The notes: a model not told the origin generated them from the sequence alone. A DNA stretch of 64,000 nucleotides from Prorocentrum cordatum (GCA_963575745.1 CAUYUJ010007224.1:864501-928500); one strand, 5' to 3'. Counted from the stretch's first letter, positions 32,868 through 44,635 are shown. Translations and numbers: made by a program.

Positions 32868-33705
32868 CCAAACGGTATATAGTCGTATCGAATTCCATTG
32901 TACAGCCGTTGTAAGACGCATTCGATCCAGGGGCAAAGTTTAGATACCGCTGGGCCTTTCGGAATGCCGCTGCCGCCGAGGGAATGAACAACGAATTTCT
33001 ATTTTGGGATATGTCTTGCAGGGGGGCCTGCCGAGCGCAGCCCCGCGACGGGCGGCGCGGAGTTAGGCACGAACGCGCCCCCCAAGGCCGGCGACCCCGC
33101 AGCAGCGGGAGCAGCGGCAGCAGCGGCTCGAACACGGCGGCACGGGCGCACGAACGGCCCCGCGGGCGGAAGTTCCCGCGGTAGGGGCGTCTCTCGCGGG
33201 CAGTCCGCGCCGGGGGCGGCGGCGCGGCGGTGGCGGCGGCGGTTGCCCCGCACCGCAGCAGCAGCGGCGACCGCACCGACGAGAGCGCCAGTGGTTCCGA
33301 CCTAGGGTGATTCCGACAGCTCCCCGGCCGCGGCGGCGAGGACTCCAACGGCATTTCCGCCAGCGGCGGCAGCGCCTGGAGCAAGGGTTCCGACCGCAGC
33401 ACCGTTGGTGGCAGCAGCGCTGGGAGCAGGAGCTCCGACGGCAACGCCGCAGTACTTTACGGAGGCGGCAGCGTCGGGGGCAGGGCCTGGCGGCGGCGTG
33501 GCCGCCGCGGCGGACGGCGGCGCACTCAGCGCGCCGCGGGCGAGGCGCCCGCGGGGTCCGCAGGCGGCGCCCCCCGCAGTGGCGACGCTCAGGGCGAGCG
33601 GCCAGGGCTTCGCGGCCGAGGGGGTCGCGGGGGGGTCCCAGCCGCTAGGCGGTAGCCGCTGGCTTTCTCCGACGGCGAATCCGGCTAGACGCCGGCGAGC
33701 ACTCC
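31762..33705. other. Intronic spacer with (TA)n and Ala-rich GC tract
   Basis: A perfect (TA)n run lies at 32819-32866. 33000-33700 is very GC-rich with repeated GCAGCAGCG and GCTCCGACGGCA words, translating as Ala/Gly/Pro-rich sequence with stops. No gene is called. Confidence 0.5.
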
Positions 33706-33811
33706 ATGGATCGCGAGTACGACGGGCTCGACTGGGCGCGGCTTGAAGGCCAGCAAGACCCGACTGGCGCACCAGGCAACGCAGCCCCGACGACTCCCCG
33801 GGGCAGGGCAG
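33706..33811 (+). CDS. Possible first exon of a small nested gene
   Basis: ATG in CACTCCATGG context opens MDREYDGLDWARLEGQQDPT and ends at a strong donor CAG/GTCTGTGAG in phase 1. The orphan exon at 37130 begins in the matching phase (G plus AT gives Asp). Joined, the product would be about 80 residues. Pairing is inference from phase only. Confidence 0.3.
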
Positions 33812-34257
33812 GTCTGTGAGCTGGAGCGCCCGGGCCAGGCGGAGAAGCGCGGGCCCGCGGTCGCCGCAGTCGCGACCCCGCCGCGGGCGCGGGGCCAGGC
33901 GGCCTCTGCATTAACCAGGGAGGCGGCGGCTCGGGGCATGACCTGGCCTCCGAGTAGGAGGCCGCCAGGCTCGCCGCCCCTCGGGCGGCAGTCACGAAAC
34001 CCGCGGGCGACGCGCGGGCCGCGGGCGCCCTGGGCGCCGCGACGGCAGCTCGCGCAGCCGCGGAGAAGGCTTAACAGTGGCCGCGGCCGCGGCCGCGGAT
34101 GCGGCAGCCGCGGAGGTTGCCGAGGAGCGTGGCCAGGGATAGCTTACTCCCGAACGACGCGGGCGCGACTCGTGACATTATGGACCTCCTGGCCCCCCCC
34201 CAACGCCATCGCAAGAGACGAAAAGACATGCCATCTACATTCTCCGATGCGAGGTCA

Positions 34258-34750
34258 ACGCGGAGGAGGAGGAGGGGGAGAGAGAGGAGCAGAAGGAGCA
34301 GGAGAAGGAAGACGAGGAGAAGGAAGAGGACGTGAACGAGGAGGAGGAGGAGAAGGAGGGCGAGGAGGGGACGGACACAGGTGAGGAGGAGGACGACGAG
34401 GACGAGGAGGGGAAGAAGGACGGAGAAGAAAAGGAGGAGGACAAGGAGAAGGAGGAGGAGGAGGACGAGAAGGAGGAGGAGGAGGAGGAGGAGCAGGAGG
34501 AGGAGGAGGAGGAGGGGGGGAGGAGGGGGAGGAGGAGGATGAGGAGGAGGAGGAGGACGAGGAGGAGAAGGAGGAGGAGGAGGAGGAGGTTCGGAGGAGG
34601 AGGAGGAGGAGGAGGAGGAGGAGGAGGTGGAGGAGGAGGGGGAGGAGGAGGAGGAGGAATAAGAGGATGAGGATCAGGAGAAAGAGGAGACGGAGGAGGA
34701 AAAGGAGATGAGGAGGAGGATGAGGAGGAGGAGGAGGAGGAGGAGGAGGA
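34258..34750. repeat. (GGA)n tract joined to R3 copy A
   Basis: Nearly 500 bp of GGA/GAG/GAC triplets on the + strand, running straight into R3 at about 34750. Poly-Glu and poly-Gly frames here are artefacts. Confidence 0.9.
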
Positions 34751-35418
34751 CCTGTGCAATCCCAGGAACCGTCGACGATGCTTGAATAAGTCCTGCCTCC
34801 AAGCTTCGTCTTCCTAGGCCCGCAGCTGGGTTCATTTCCATTGAGGGAACTGCTTCGTTGGAAGACAACCGTTTGAAGACCCTGAAGCATGCCAAAACAT
34901 TGTTCTCGGGATGTCATCGCCACGGGTCAACCTGACTGTTGCGTCTTGACGATCCCGAACCGCGCCAGAACGCCATCCTTGGGATGTCAACACCGCGAAT
35001 CAACGTAATTGTTGCGCCCCCATAATCCTGAATCCGTCCAAAGCAAAATGTCTGGTACGCTGGTTCTGGAAATCCTTTAAACCCTTGCAACTGTTAAAAA
35101 CGGATGTGCGCGGCGCTCAGGCGACAGCTACATTCTGAAAAGGAGCCGCACTCAGTCCGTAAGGCTATTGCGGCACTAGGGCGACAGCCACATTCTGACA
35201 ATCATTCGCCTTCAATCCGTGAAATTCCGGCAAAGTTTGAAAACGAATGTGCACCGCCCTAGAGCGAGAGTCACATGTTGAAAACCACCCGCCTTCCATA
35301 TGTGAAATTGTTGCCAACGTTTGAGCTTCAAGGCCAAACATTGTTAGGAAGTCTCAGGCGAAACGCCCTGCCCGCCCTAAAAGCTGGCCTCGGGGTGTGA
35401 CAGGGAGAAGTTATGTCA
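34750..35418 (+). repeat. Interspersed repeat R3, copy A
   Basis: Starts CCTGTGCAATCCCAGGAACC. It continues through GAGGGAACTGCTTCGTTGGA and GCATGCCAAAACATTGTTCT, then CAACCTGACTGTTGCGTCTT and a minisatellite of about 76-bp units (GTGCGCGGCGCTNAGGCGAGAGCCACATG). It ends AGGAAGTCTCAGGCGAAACG and GGCCTCGGGGTGTGACAG. Copies B and C have the same order. Confidence 0.85.
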
Positions 35419-36245
35419 AGACACCCTCCAGATAGCAAGCCGTCTAGTTCACTCCCACCCGCCCTCCCAACACATAAGTAACACCCGAGCCTGAGCATGT
35501 TCTGCGGTCGTCTTTTGATGGGCAGCTACTGGGAACCAAAACCGAGCCCATGTGCGCGACGCTGGGGCTAGGTGCGCCACGCGTGCCAGGCGCGCCACGC
35601 GCGCCGGGCCCCCCTGGGGCCCGAGCGTGCCAGGCACGCCTAGTGCGCCATATGCTCCCTCCAGCCGCGTCAGGTGCGCCACGTCCGGGGCACGTGCAGA
35701 GTGTGTCAGGTGCGCCTGCGCACATGACAGCACACATCGGGAAACATGTCGGCCCCCACCATCCCTGTCGAAAACCAGTGCCCATCATTATGTCTGGTGG
35801 GTCTGCGCACAGCAGGCCATCCACCACCACCCCCGCCGTCCCTGACAAAAACCACTTGACAGTGATCGCGGGGTGGCCGCGCACTATCCAAATTTAGCCG
35901 CGAGGTGTATTTTGTATTGTGTTTGTCAGGGATGGTAGCCCTGCGCGCAGCAGGCAATATGCTGACACCACCGCCGTCCCTACCGAAAAACAATACAAAG
36001 TGCCCGTGGGCCTCACGAACATGACTACAGACTTTGCCCCAAACTGTGCTGTGTTTTGTTTTTTCCCCACATCCAAAGTGGGGTTCTTGTTTTCTCTGGA
36101 CACCCCGCGCAGGACCAGGAACACACACACACACACCCACTCACACTCTCTCATCATCAACCTCATCAGCATATTCGATGATGCTCTCTCACATTCTTAG
36201 TCACTCACATACTCATCATCATCACTCGCACTCTCTCACACGCTC

Positions 36246-36250
36246 ACGAA

Positions 36251-36314
<64 letters not shown>
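36246..36314. repeat. (ATC)n microsatellite
   Basis: About 23 ATC triplets, within a broader CATCAT/CACTCA-rich region (36110-36440). Confidence 0.9.
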
Positions 36315-36450
36315 GGCATCGGCATCGGCATCATCCTCATTCAAACATCATCATCGCCACCACCACTCACAATCAATCATCATCCTCTTCACCACTCATC
36401 TTCACCACCACTCATCATCCTCATCCTCATCATCGTTGAGTAAATTGTGA

Positions 36451-37152
36451 GGAAGTCTCAGGCGGGAGCCCCCTCCCTATGGGGCCCGCAGATCATGTTG
36501 GTAATCCGAGCGGGTCATCGGGATCCTGTAACTGTCGTCACTTTTGAGCTCCCCAGGCCTGAAAATGGAGGAAGTCTCAGGCGGGAGCCTCGTCTGTGAG
36601 TGAATTGGGAGGAAGTCTCAGGCGGGAGCTCCCTCCCTATGGGGCCCGCAGATCATGTTGGTAATCCGAGCGGGTCATCGGAAACCTGTAACTGTCGTCA
36701 CTTTTGGGCTCCTCAAGCCTGAATTTGGAGGAAGTCTCAGGCGGGAGCCTCGTCTGTGAGTGAATTCTGAGGAAGGCTCAGGCGGGAGCCCCTCCCTATG
36801 GGGCCCGCAGATCATGTTGGTAATCCGAGCGGGTCATCGGAACCCTGTAACTGTCGTCACTTTTGGGCTCCCCAGGCCTGAAAATGGAGGAAGTCTCAGG
36901 CGGGAGCCTCGTCTGTGAGTGAATTGGGAGGAAGTCTCAGGCGGGAGCTCCCTCCCTATGGGGCCCGCAGATCATGTTGGTAATCCGAGCGGGTCATCGG
37001 AACCTGTAACTGTCGTCACTTTTGGGCTCCTCAAGCCTGAATATGGAGGAAGTCTCAGGCGGGAACCTCGTCTGTGAGTGAATTGGGAGGAGGTCTCAGG
37101 CGGGAGCCCCCTCCCTATGGGGCCCGCAGATCATGTTGGTAATCCGAGCGGG
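36451..37152 (+). repeat. 159-160-bp tandem repeat (five units) carrying a splice acceptor
   Basis: Units start GGAAGTCTCAGGCGGGAGC at 36451, 36611, 36771, 36930 and 37089. Each contains GGGGCCCGCAG followed by ATCATGTTGGTAATCCGAGC. Units 1-4 continue with TCATCGG and CTGTAACTGTCGTCAC. The fifth breaks off at 37152 and continues into coding sequence. The unit's first words (AGGAAGTCTCAGGCG) are shared with the 3' end of R3. Confidence 0.9.
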
Positions 37153-37266
37153 CCGCCGGCGCCCCTGCGGAAGGCGCTCCTGGAGTTCGACAAGAGAGCG
37201 GTTTTGTCCAGGGCGGAGGCGAAGCAGCTCGCGGCAGAGCTGGGTTTCGTGCTGCCTTCCGCCTGA
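37130..37266 (+). CDS. Orphan terminal exon whose start lies inside the tandem repeat
   Basis: After CCCGCAG the frame reads (D)HVGNPSGPPAPLRKALLEF then DKRAVLSRAEAKQLAAELGF and VLPSA, TGA at 37264. The C-terminal part (37153 on) has strong GC3 and a typical helical charge pattern. The first eight codons come from the repeat unit, so the acceptor itself has been multiplied. Alternatively the exon starts at an internal AG nearer 37150. Confidence 0.45.
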
Positions 37267-37783
37267 GCGCGGCTGCGCCTCGCTCGAAGCCCGCGGGGTT
37301 GTCCCAACGGCTTGGTCTTGCGCGCCAACGGCTCGCGGGGTTGTCCCGACAGCCTGGCCCGCGGGGTTGTCCCAACGGCTGCGCGACGTGACCAGTAGAG
37401 AACGCGCCTGTGCTGGCCGTGGCGGCGACGGCGCCGAGGAACATCGACATGCGCGCTCATGCAACAGGAAGGGGAGGAGGTGGCGGGGCGCGGAACAAAC
37501 AGGGGGGCGAGGATGGGGACAACGTAAGGAGTGGAAGGGGGGCCCGCGCCAAGGCGACAGGAAATATACGCAGAAGAGACAGCCAGGACGCCTCACCAAC
37601 CACGAGGACGACGGTGATGGTTTTTTTTCCAGATTCGCCCAGAGGATTCTTATGTGGGGTTCTTCCGTCGGAGTAATTGACAGGGATGGCGGGGGGGGGG
37701 GGGCGCATCGGGTTGGTGCGCATGCTCCGAATTTGGAAGCAGAGAACGGTTTGTGTGTATTATATATATAAATATATATATAT

Positions 37784-37814
<31 letters not shown>

Positions 37815-38017
37815 GATATTATATGACAGGGATGGTTGGGGTGGGCCTTCATGGTGTGCGCATGTTTCCCGGTTGGCTGCTGGCCGGGTTGGGGAGGGGG
37901 TGTTTATTAGTAGGGAACAGAATTATAAGGAGTAGGAATGGAAGAGGAGGAGGAGGAGGAGTCCTCCAGGAGGAGGACGACGAGGTGGAGGAGGAGTAGG
38001 AAGGGGAGGATGAGGAC
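37267..38017. other. Intronic spacer with (TA)n
   Basis: Three imperfect copies of a GCGGGGTTGTCCCAACGGC word lie at 37290-37390. An A/T-only run with mostly TA steps lies at 37757-37815, and a short GGA tract at 37938-38015 leads into R3 copy B. Confidence 0.6.
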
Positions 38018-38873
38018 CAGTGTAAGCCCAAGAGTCATCAACGATGTTGGAATATACCCTCCATCCAAGTTCCCTCTTCACAGGTTCCTACAACGGTTCA
38101 CCTCGATTGAGGGAACTGCCTCGTCGGAAGACAATCGTCTGAAGATTATGAAGCATGCCGAAACATTGTTTTCGGGATTCCAGCACCACGGATCAACCTG
38201 ACTATTGCGTCTTGAATAGCCTGAATCGTGCCAGAACGCCATTCTTGGGACTTCAACTTCGCTAACCAACGTAATTGTTGCACCCGCATAATCCTGAATC
38301 TTTCCAACACATCATGTCTGGTACGTTGATCATGCGACTACGTGAAGCCCGTGTAAATTTGATAAAAGAGTGCGTGTGGCGCTGAGGCGAGAGCCACATG
38401 TTGAAAAGGAACCGCCCTTTACGCGTGAAGCTCGTGCAACTTTGTCAAACGAATGCACGCGGCGCTAAGGCGAGAGCCACATGTTGAACACCACCCGCCT
38501 TCATCCGTGAAACTCTTGCAAAATTGTCAACGAATGCACGCGGCGCTCAGGCGAGAGCCACATGTTGGAAACCACCCGCTTTCAATCCTTAAAAATTGTG
38601 CAACTGTGTATAGAGAAATGTGCGCGGTGCTCTGGCGAGAGCTACGTTTTGGAAAGGAACCGCCCTCAATCCGCGAAGCTCGTGCACACAACCAGCGAAC
38701 GTGCGCGGCGCTCGGGCGAGAGCCACATTTTGAACACCAACCGCCCTCCATCCGCGAAATGGTTGCCAATGTTTAAGCTGAAGGGCCATCAGTGATGAGG
38801 AAGTCTCAGGCGAAACGCCCGGTCCGCCCTAAAAGCTGGCCTCGGGGTGCGACGGGGAGAAGTTCTGTACCAT
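38018..38873 (+). repeat. Interspersed repeat R3, copy B
   Basis: Starts CCAGTGTAAGCCCAAGAGTC immediately after a GGA tract. Same modules as copy A, with about six units of the internal minisatellite (38370-38760), ending AAAGCTGGCCTCGGGGTGCG. Confidence 0.85.
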
Positions 38874-39008
38874 TTGTTTTGACATCGACGCTCCTTCCAA
38901 GCCGCACACTGGGGGGACGGCGCCTCCCCCCAGAGGCGCCTCCCCCCAGGGGATGCCAGGTACAAAATGTGTGAAGGCAAGGCACAGGCGAACATATTAC
39001 GTAATGAA

Positions 39009-39190
39009 GGAGTAGGAGGAGGAGAAGGAGGAGGAGGAGGGGGAGGAGGAGGAGGAGGAGGAGGAGGAGAGGAGACGGAAGAGGAGGAGAGAAAAGGGAG
39101 GAGGAGGAGGACGAGGACGCGGACGAGGACGTGGACGAGGACGAGGACAAGGAGGAGGAGGAGGACGAGGAGGAGGAGGGGGAGGTGGCA
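39009..39190. repeat. (GGA/GAC)n tract
   Basis: Uninterrupted purine-rich triplets. Frames open on both strands by composition. Confidence 0.9.
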
Positions 39191-39504
39191 AGCTAGGTAC
39201 GCTAGCGCCAAGTCTGACATCATACCCATCTCTCCCATGCCTCACCATGGCGTCGATCTCCCATTTATCCGCACACTCGGATGTCGAGCAGGGCAATCCC
39301 AAGCGGGTACGCGATGGACAGAAAAGCATGGCGCAGAAGAGCACGGCAGAGTTTAGCATGTCATAGCATTGCGTGGCATTGTGTAGTGAAGCATTACATC
39401 ACAAAGCATATCAACACAACGCAAAGCACGGCATCGCACGGCGGTGCACAACACAGCATCGCATTGTATGCCGTGGCACTGGACCGACGGAGGCCAGGAC
39501 CGAC

Positions 39505-39770
39505 GAAAATGAGACCAGCGCTGCAGCGGGAGCACGATGTTGGAGGACTGGAGCGCGGGAGCGAGGCCAGGACCGAAAACGGAAATGAGGCCACCGTTGC
39601 AGCGGGAGCACGATTTGGAGAAGCCGAACAGCTGGAACAAGGCCAGCGTTACAGCGACAGCGCTAAAGGAAAGGACCGAACACGCCAGTGCTGCTGCACG
39701 ATGCTGGTTGACCGAAGCGTGGAAATGAGGGCGGCGCTGCAGCGGGAGCACCATTTTGGAAGAACCGGAA
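39505..39770 (+). repeat. About 75-bp tandem repeat related to the R3 minisatellite
   Basis: Four units with GAAATGAGGNCNSCGYTGCA and GCGGGAGCACGATTTGGA. They resemble the R3 internal unit (GCGCGGCGCTNAGGCGAGAG, then CCACATTTTGAA), so this is probably a diverged R3 fragment. Preceded (39310-39470) by a degenerate GGCATTG/AGCACGG short repeat. Confidence 0.55.
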
Positions 39771-39912
39771 ACGACCTGATTGAAACACATACGTAGGACA
39801 AATCATACCAACTAGTGACATGTTGTGTGTGAACAAAGCGCGGAGAGGACGGGATATTATTTGGGCAGGTTCAAAGGAGAGGGAAGAGTTATATTCATTT
39901 TGTGACATCGTA

Positions 39913-40393
39913 CAGGAGGAGGAGGAGGAGGAGGAGGAGGAGGAGAAGAAGGAGAAGGTGGAAGAGGATGAGGAGCAGGAGAACGATGACAAGGACGAGG
40001 ACGAAGACGAGGAGAAGGAGGAGGAGGAGAAGGAGAAGGTGGAGGAGGAGGAGGAGGAGGACGAGGACAAGGACGAGGACGAAGACGAGGAGGAAGAGGA
40101 GGAGGAGGAGGAGAAGGACGACGAGGAGGGAGGGAGGGGCGAGGGGGAGGGAGGAGGGACGGAGGGAGGGACGAGGAGAGAGGAGGAACAAACTAGGAGG
40201 AGGAGGAGGAGGAGGAGGAGCAGGAGGAGGTGGAGGAGGAGGAGGAGGGGAATAAGGAGGAGAACGAGGAGGAGGAGGAGGAGGAAGAGGTAGTGGAGGA
40301 GGAGGAGAAAAAGAGCGAAGAGGAGAACGAGGAGGAGGAGGAGGAGGAGGAGGAGGAAGAGGAGGAGGAGGAGGAGGAGGAGGAGGAGGAGCA
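39913..40393. repeat. (GGA)n tract upstream of glucokinase exon c
   Basis: GGA/GAC/GAA triplets over 480 bp ending 78 bp before the exon at 40471. Confidence 0.9.
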
Positions 40394-40470
40394 GCAGCAT
40401 ATGCTCAAGCCCATGGAGGTCTCGGGGGGCGTGGCCGCGGCGGCCGCTGCCGCCTCAGACCCCGCGTCAG

Positions 40471-40550
40471 GCCTTCCCCAGCGAGGGCGGCCACGCGGAG
40501 TTCGCCCCGCGCGGCGCGGGCAACGACGAGACGCAGATCGAGCTGCTAAG
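40471..40550 (+). CDS. Glucokinase exon c (SEGGH motif)
   Basis: 80 nt. Reads AFPSEGGHAEFAPRGAGNDE then TQIELL plus AG. The Glu and His of SEGGH contact glucose in Glk enzymes. Acceptor CGCGTCAG; donor GC (CTAAG before GCGCCC). The split codon AG+G gives Arg with exon d. Confidence 0.9.
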
Positions 40551-40701
40551 GCGCCCTCCCCAGACCCCCTCGCGCTGCGACAAAGATCATGACGGGAGGT
40601 CTTTCGCTATTTTCGGCCTTCGGTCTCGGCACCGTCAAGCAGAACACGGGAAGGGGTCCCGGCTTTGCACGGCTTGCCCCAGGGCCATAGGCGACCCGAG
40701 G

Positions 40702-41050
40702 AGGTGGATCAGGAAGAGGAGGAGGAAGAGAGGAAGAGGAGGAGGAGGAGGAGGAGGAGGAGGAGGAGGAGGAGGAGGAGGAGGAGGAGGAGGAGGAGGA
40801 GGAGGAGGAGGGGGAGGGGGAGGAGGAGGATGGGGGAGTGAGGAGGAGGAGGAGGAGGAGGAGAGGAGGAGGAGGAGAAGGAGGAGGAGGAGGAGGAGGA
40901 GGAGGGAGGAGGAGGAGGAGAGGAGGAGGAGGAGGAGGAGGAGGAGGAGGAGGAGAAGGAGCAGGGCGGAGGAGGAGGAGGAGGAGGGAGAGGAGAAGGA
41001 GGAGGAGGAGGAGGCGGAGGAGGAGGAGGAGGAGGAGGAGGAGGAGGACG
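40702..41050. repeat. (GGA)n tract downstream of glucokinase exon c
   Basis: About 350 bp, nearly pure GGA triplets. Confidence 0.9.
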
Positions 41051-41778
41051 GGTCGCCTAAGCCCTTCGGAGACCAGCTCTTCGGGGTCACGTCATGAAAA
41101 AAACACGACGTCGGGGGTCTCGCTCCGCTCCGCCGGCGGCCGCCGCGAGCGCACCCTTCGGGGCCCATCCTCCGATCCGATCAGATTCGATTTCGACGGC
41201 TGCCGATTGCCGGTCCGATCCGACCTCGGATTCTGATGTGGAATCTGATTTCTCGACGGAGGCCTATTAGCTTGCCCATTTTCCGCCGATGAGACTTCTC
41301 TGGATTCGGCTGTCGATTTCCCCGGTCCGATGCATCTGGATCGACGATCAGACTTCTCGATCCGATTTTGGGCTCTCCTGGCGTCGCGGCCACGCACGCG
41401 GCGGCGCGGCGTAGGCAGTCGAGCTGAAGAACGCGCCCGCCCAGGCCAGATCACGCGGCGAGGGGGCCAGGGATCCGCCCATAGTGGATCGACCGGGTCA
41501 CTCGCGGTGGGCCGCGAGGGGGCGGGAGGCGGAGAGGGAGAGAGGGGGAGAGGGGGGAGAGTGGCGGCAAGTGGAGGTCTGCAGTGCAAGACGCAAGGTG
41601 GGGCCGCAGGCGCACACTCGGGGGAAGGAAAGGTAATAGCCGATGCCGCCGCTCGTCCCGGAGAGCCCTCGTTGCCGCGGCTGCCTCGAGGCTCTGGTCA
41701 GAGTGCATCTCAGTAGATGTCCGTGGAGTGGCGGTATCAGTACCTTTGTGTCCCTGCAGCCGCGGAGTTGGCGTGGTC

Positions 41779-42102
41779 GTGTTCCTCCTCCTCAGCCTCT
41801 TCCTCCTCCTCCTCCTAATTCTCCACCTCCTCCTCCTCCTCCTCCTCCTCCTCCTCCTCCTCCTCTTGGTCCTCCTCCTAATCCTCCTCCTCCTCGTCCT
41901 CCTCCTCCTCCTCCCTCTCCTCCTCATCCTCCATCTCCTCCTCGTCCTCCTCCTCCTCCTTTCCTCCACTCCTCCTCCCTCCTTTTCTTCCTCTTTCCTT
42001 CCTCCTTTCTTCCTCCTCCTCCTCCTTTTCTTCCTCCTCCTCCTCCTCCTCCTCCTCCTCCTCCTCCTCCTCCTCCTCCTCCTCCTCCTCCTCCTCCCTC
42101 TA
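41779..42102. repeat. (CCT)n tract
   Basis: Pyrimidine-strand counterpart of the GGA tracts, over 320 bp. Followed at 42118-42180 by a segment (CATGACGGGCGTTTCCG...) resembling ones at 40587 and 46570. Confidence 0.9.
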
Positions 42103-42439
42103 GTCCCCCGCCAGGAGCTGTGAACAAAGACCATGACGGGCGTTTCCGTCCCGTGTTTTGAGATGTTCTGGGCCGGAGGGCCTTCGCGGGTTGACCAGGC
42201 CCAAGAGGCGCCTCAAATCGGCCCATGCTGGGAGTTCCAGTCATGACGCATCATGATGTTGTCTCCCCCCTTCGTGTATGTATTGTTGGGCTCTCGCTCT
42301 GAATTTGCAGCGCTGCGCGTCTCTTTCTCTTCCTTGTTTTCCATCACTCTTTATCAAAGCCTGATGCCTGCCCTACCACCAGCCGTGTCCGTAGGCCAGG
42401 CTGGACGGTTCGCTTGGGACTTCCTCGTAAGGTCCGATC

Positions 42440-42960
42440 CCGGAGTGCAACATTACCAACAGCTACACGGATGGAGGGCCAGTTGTTCGCAAATTGTGGA
42501 TCTCGCCTCAGCGCCGCGCACGTGCTTTTTTTGTTAATAGTATTCCGACCTCACACGTATGGAGGGCCTGTCGTGTTCAACATGTGATTCCGGCTATAGC
42601 ACCGGTGCATTCGTGCATTTTGTCTTGACACTGGATGGCACGTGCATTTCACATGTTAATTTCGCTTGAGACTCCCTCCAACTTAGCTGCCCTAGTATGC
42701 CCGTTTGGAAACGTCCGTTTTCAAGACGTCCGTGTGAATACGTTGCGTGTTGGCTCAATTTGTTGGCCCACGTTTTGGCGACCGCATTGCGCCACACCTA
42801 CGTTTTCAGTCTACGTGCTGAGCTCCGTATCAATACGCCACGTGTCGCGTGTTGCGTATAGGGGCAGCTAGGCCCTCCAAACGTATCAACGAAAGCTTAC
42901 ACATGTGAAACACATACTCGAAAGGAGGGCGGTTGTGTATGGATGCAGGGTGGTTCATTT
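42440..42960 (-). repeat. Degenerate R3 fragment, reverse orientation
   Basis: On the minus strand it reads GCACGTGCGCGGCGCTGAGG then CGAGATCCAC and CCTCCATCCGTGTAGCTG, matching R3 minisatellite units. Similarity fades toward both ends. Confidence 0.5.
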
Positions 42961-43159
42961 TCAAAGCGGTATTGTCATTTACTATACCCTTGAATGTAGT
43001 AAAACCCAACGTTGCCACGCTCCTTACAGCTCAAAGGGCGGCAGTGGCAAAAAAATGTGTGCAGGGACGAATGAGCAGGGGACTTGGGACGGGAGGGTGC
43101 GTTCCCGCATCGTTGATACATCTTGAGTTTACTGTCGAAACCGATGGCAAGTAATGACG

Positions 43160-43390
43160 GCAATCTTCCGAAAGGGTACCCTTACATGCTTGCCTTGTCT
43201 GTCCATACCTGACTGCTTTCGATGGCCAGTCGCGCTCGAAAAAGCTTGAAGCACGGGCGTCCAAGGGGCTTGCATCCTCACCGCGCATCCCTACCATCAG
43301 TTTTGACTGCAATCTGGCCCCCTCCAGTCTGCTCCTCCTCCTCCTCCTCCTCCTCCTCCTCCTCCTCCTCCTCCTCCTCCTCCTCTGCTT
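43160..43390. repeat. Dispersed repeat (pair with 60340) plus (CTC)n tract
   Basis: CGAAAGGGTACCCTT, GCTCGAAAAAGCTTGAAGC and GGGCGTCCAAGGGGCTTGCA recur, diverged, at 60350-60475. A (CTC)n run follows at 43331-43386. Confidence 0.6.
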
Positions 43391-44635
43391 CCTGCCTCTG
43401 CCGGCTACATGCAAGAGTGACCCTTCGCCGGAGTGACCTTTGGTGCGGGTTCATCGGGGTCCCCCCGATCTGCTTGCGTGTTGAGATGCGGCTACCTTGC
43501 GCCCCCGTAGTCCGCGCACCACGGGTCACTCTCGCCTGGGCTCACTCCGGCGCGTCGCCGACTCCGCTCTCCGTCCTGCCCGGCCCGGCACGCCCCCAGC
43601 ACACGCTCCGTGCTCCCGCGCGGAGCTCCACCCGCGGCCCCTTTTTCGCGGGCGCGCCCGCGCGCCGCCCGCCGCCCCTCGCTCGGCGCCACCCCATCAC
43701 ACCGAGCGTGCCCCACGGGGGGAGCTCCACCTGCACTGCTGTCGGCCGCGCGCAGAGGGGGCGGGGGGGAGGGGGCAGTTGTTGTTCAATCCTTCCAGGC
43801 AACCCTCGGTCCTGGGCGACACACGGTCTGCAACGGCAGGGTGAAGATGTCACGGAATACCTCCGGGAGGTGGTGAACAATAGGGGGGGGTAGGGGGCAG
43901 GGGGGAAGGCCTCTCGGAAGCACCCCTGCCTCTCAGAAGGCGCGGGCCTTGTCTACAGAGGTGAGGCCGGCGCCTTCTAAGCAGCAGCCTCTTTCCAGGA
44001 AGCCTTGCCCCCTCCCCCATACCCTAGCGGGCGCGCCCGCGCCCGCGCGCCGACCCCTGGCCATCGCGGCACACCCTTCACGCCGATGGCGCCCCCCTGG
44101 GGTCCGCACCTGCCCTTCCAGTGGTTCCCCGGGGCGAGCTCGGCACGGGAAGAGAAGGCCACGCCGTGCGCGACCCGTGGGTGCACATGGGGCTGGGTTA
44201 AGTCGGGCATGTCCCTCTACAGGCGGAAGATTCAAAAACAGCAGAACAAATGGTGCGGGGACGATTTGTCGATGCTTTTTATACCACGTTTGAATATTTG
44301 TTGACTATTCTTGAGTGTCCTTCCAGAGTCCGCCTGTAGGAGGACATGCCTGACCTAGGGGATGGGCCCTTCGCCAGGCTGGTCGTTCTCCCAACATCAG
44401 ATCGCAGGGTCTTCCTCGTCTACATCGGACTGAACCAGAGAAGCGGAGTTGTTGCCCCCCCCCCGACCCCCTCGCTCGTGTCCGCAGCGGCGGGCGTGCG
44501 TGATCTTCTGCCTCGTGTATGCCGCACCTCGCAGTCGCCGTCGTTGTCGCCGCCGTCGGCGACGTCTTCGTCTCGTCCTCGTCTTCGTTCCCGCCGCCGT
44601 GTATCACCCCTCTCGCCGCCGGCTCTTCTGGCGAG

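Larger units (their letters stand above)
28570..40470 (+). other. Glucokinase intron, 11.9 kb, with nested features
   Basis: Contains a relict SL array (29883), orphan exons (30961, 31672, 33706, 37130), two R3 copies, TA, ATC and GGA tracts and a 159-bp tandem repeat. Flanking exons join in frame (EYT then AFPSEGGH). Confidence 0.7.
40551..44635 (+). other. Glucokinase intron, 4.1 kb
   Basis: Holds (GGA)n at 40702-41050, a GATCCGATT-rich segment (41160-41370), (CCT)n at 41779-42102, a degenerate reversed R3 fragment (about 42440-42960) and a (CTC)n tract. A short exon-like segment (GEDVTEYLREVVNN, 43841-43886) after CAACGGCAG is noted but not called. Confidence 0.7.

Noticed and set aside
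34235-34923. Poly-Glu, poly-Gly, poly-Pro and poly-Ser ORFs over GGA tracts (also at 28000, 39900, 40700, 41800, 57500)
   Set aside because: Period-3 simple repeats keep all frames open; they sit in introns of a confirmed-phase gene.
44339-44470. GGHA-like reading (GGA GGA CAT GCC) as the glucokinase SEGGH exon
   Set aside because: Stops at once (TGA); the true SEGGH exon with correct phase is at 40471-40550.
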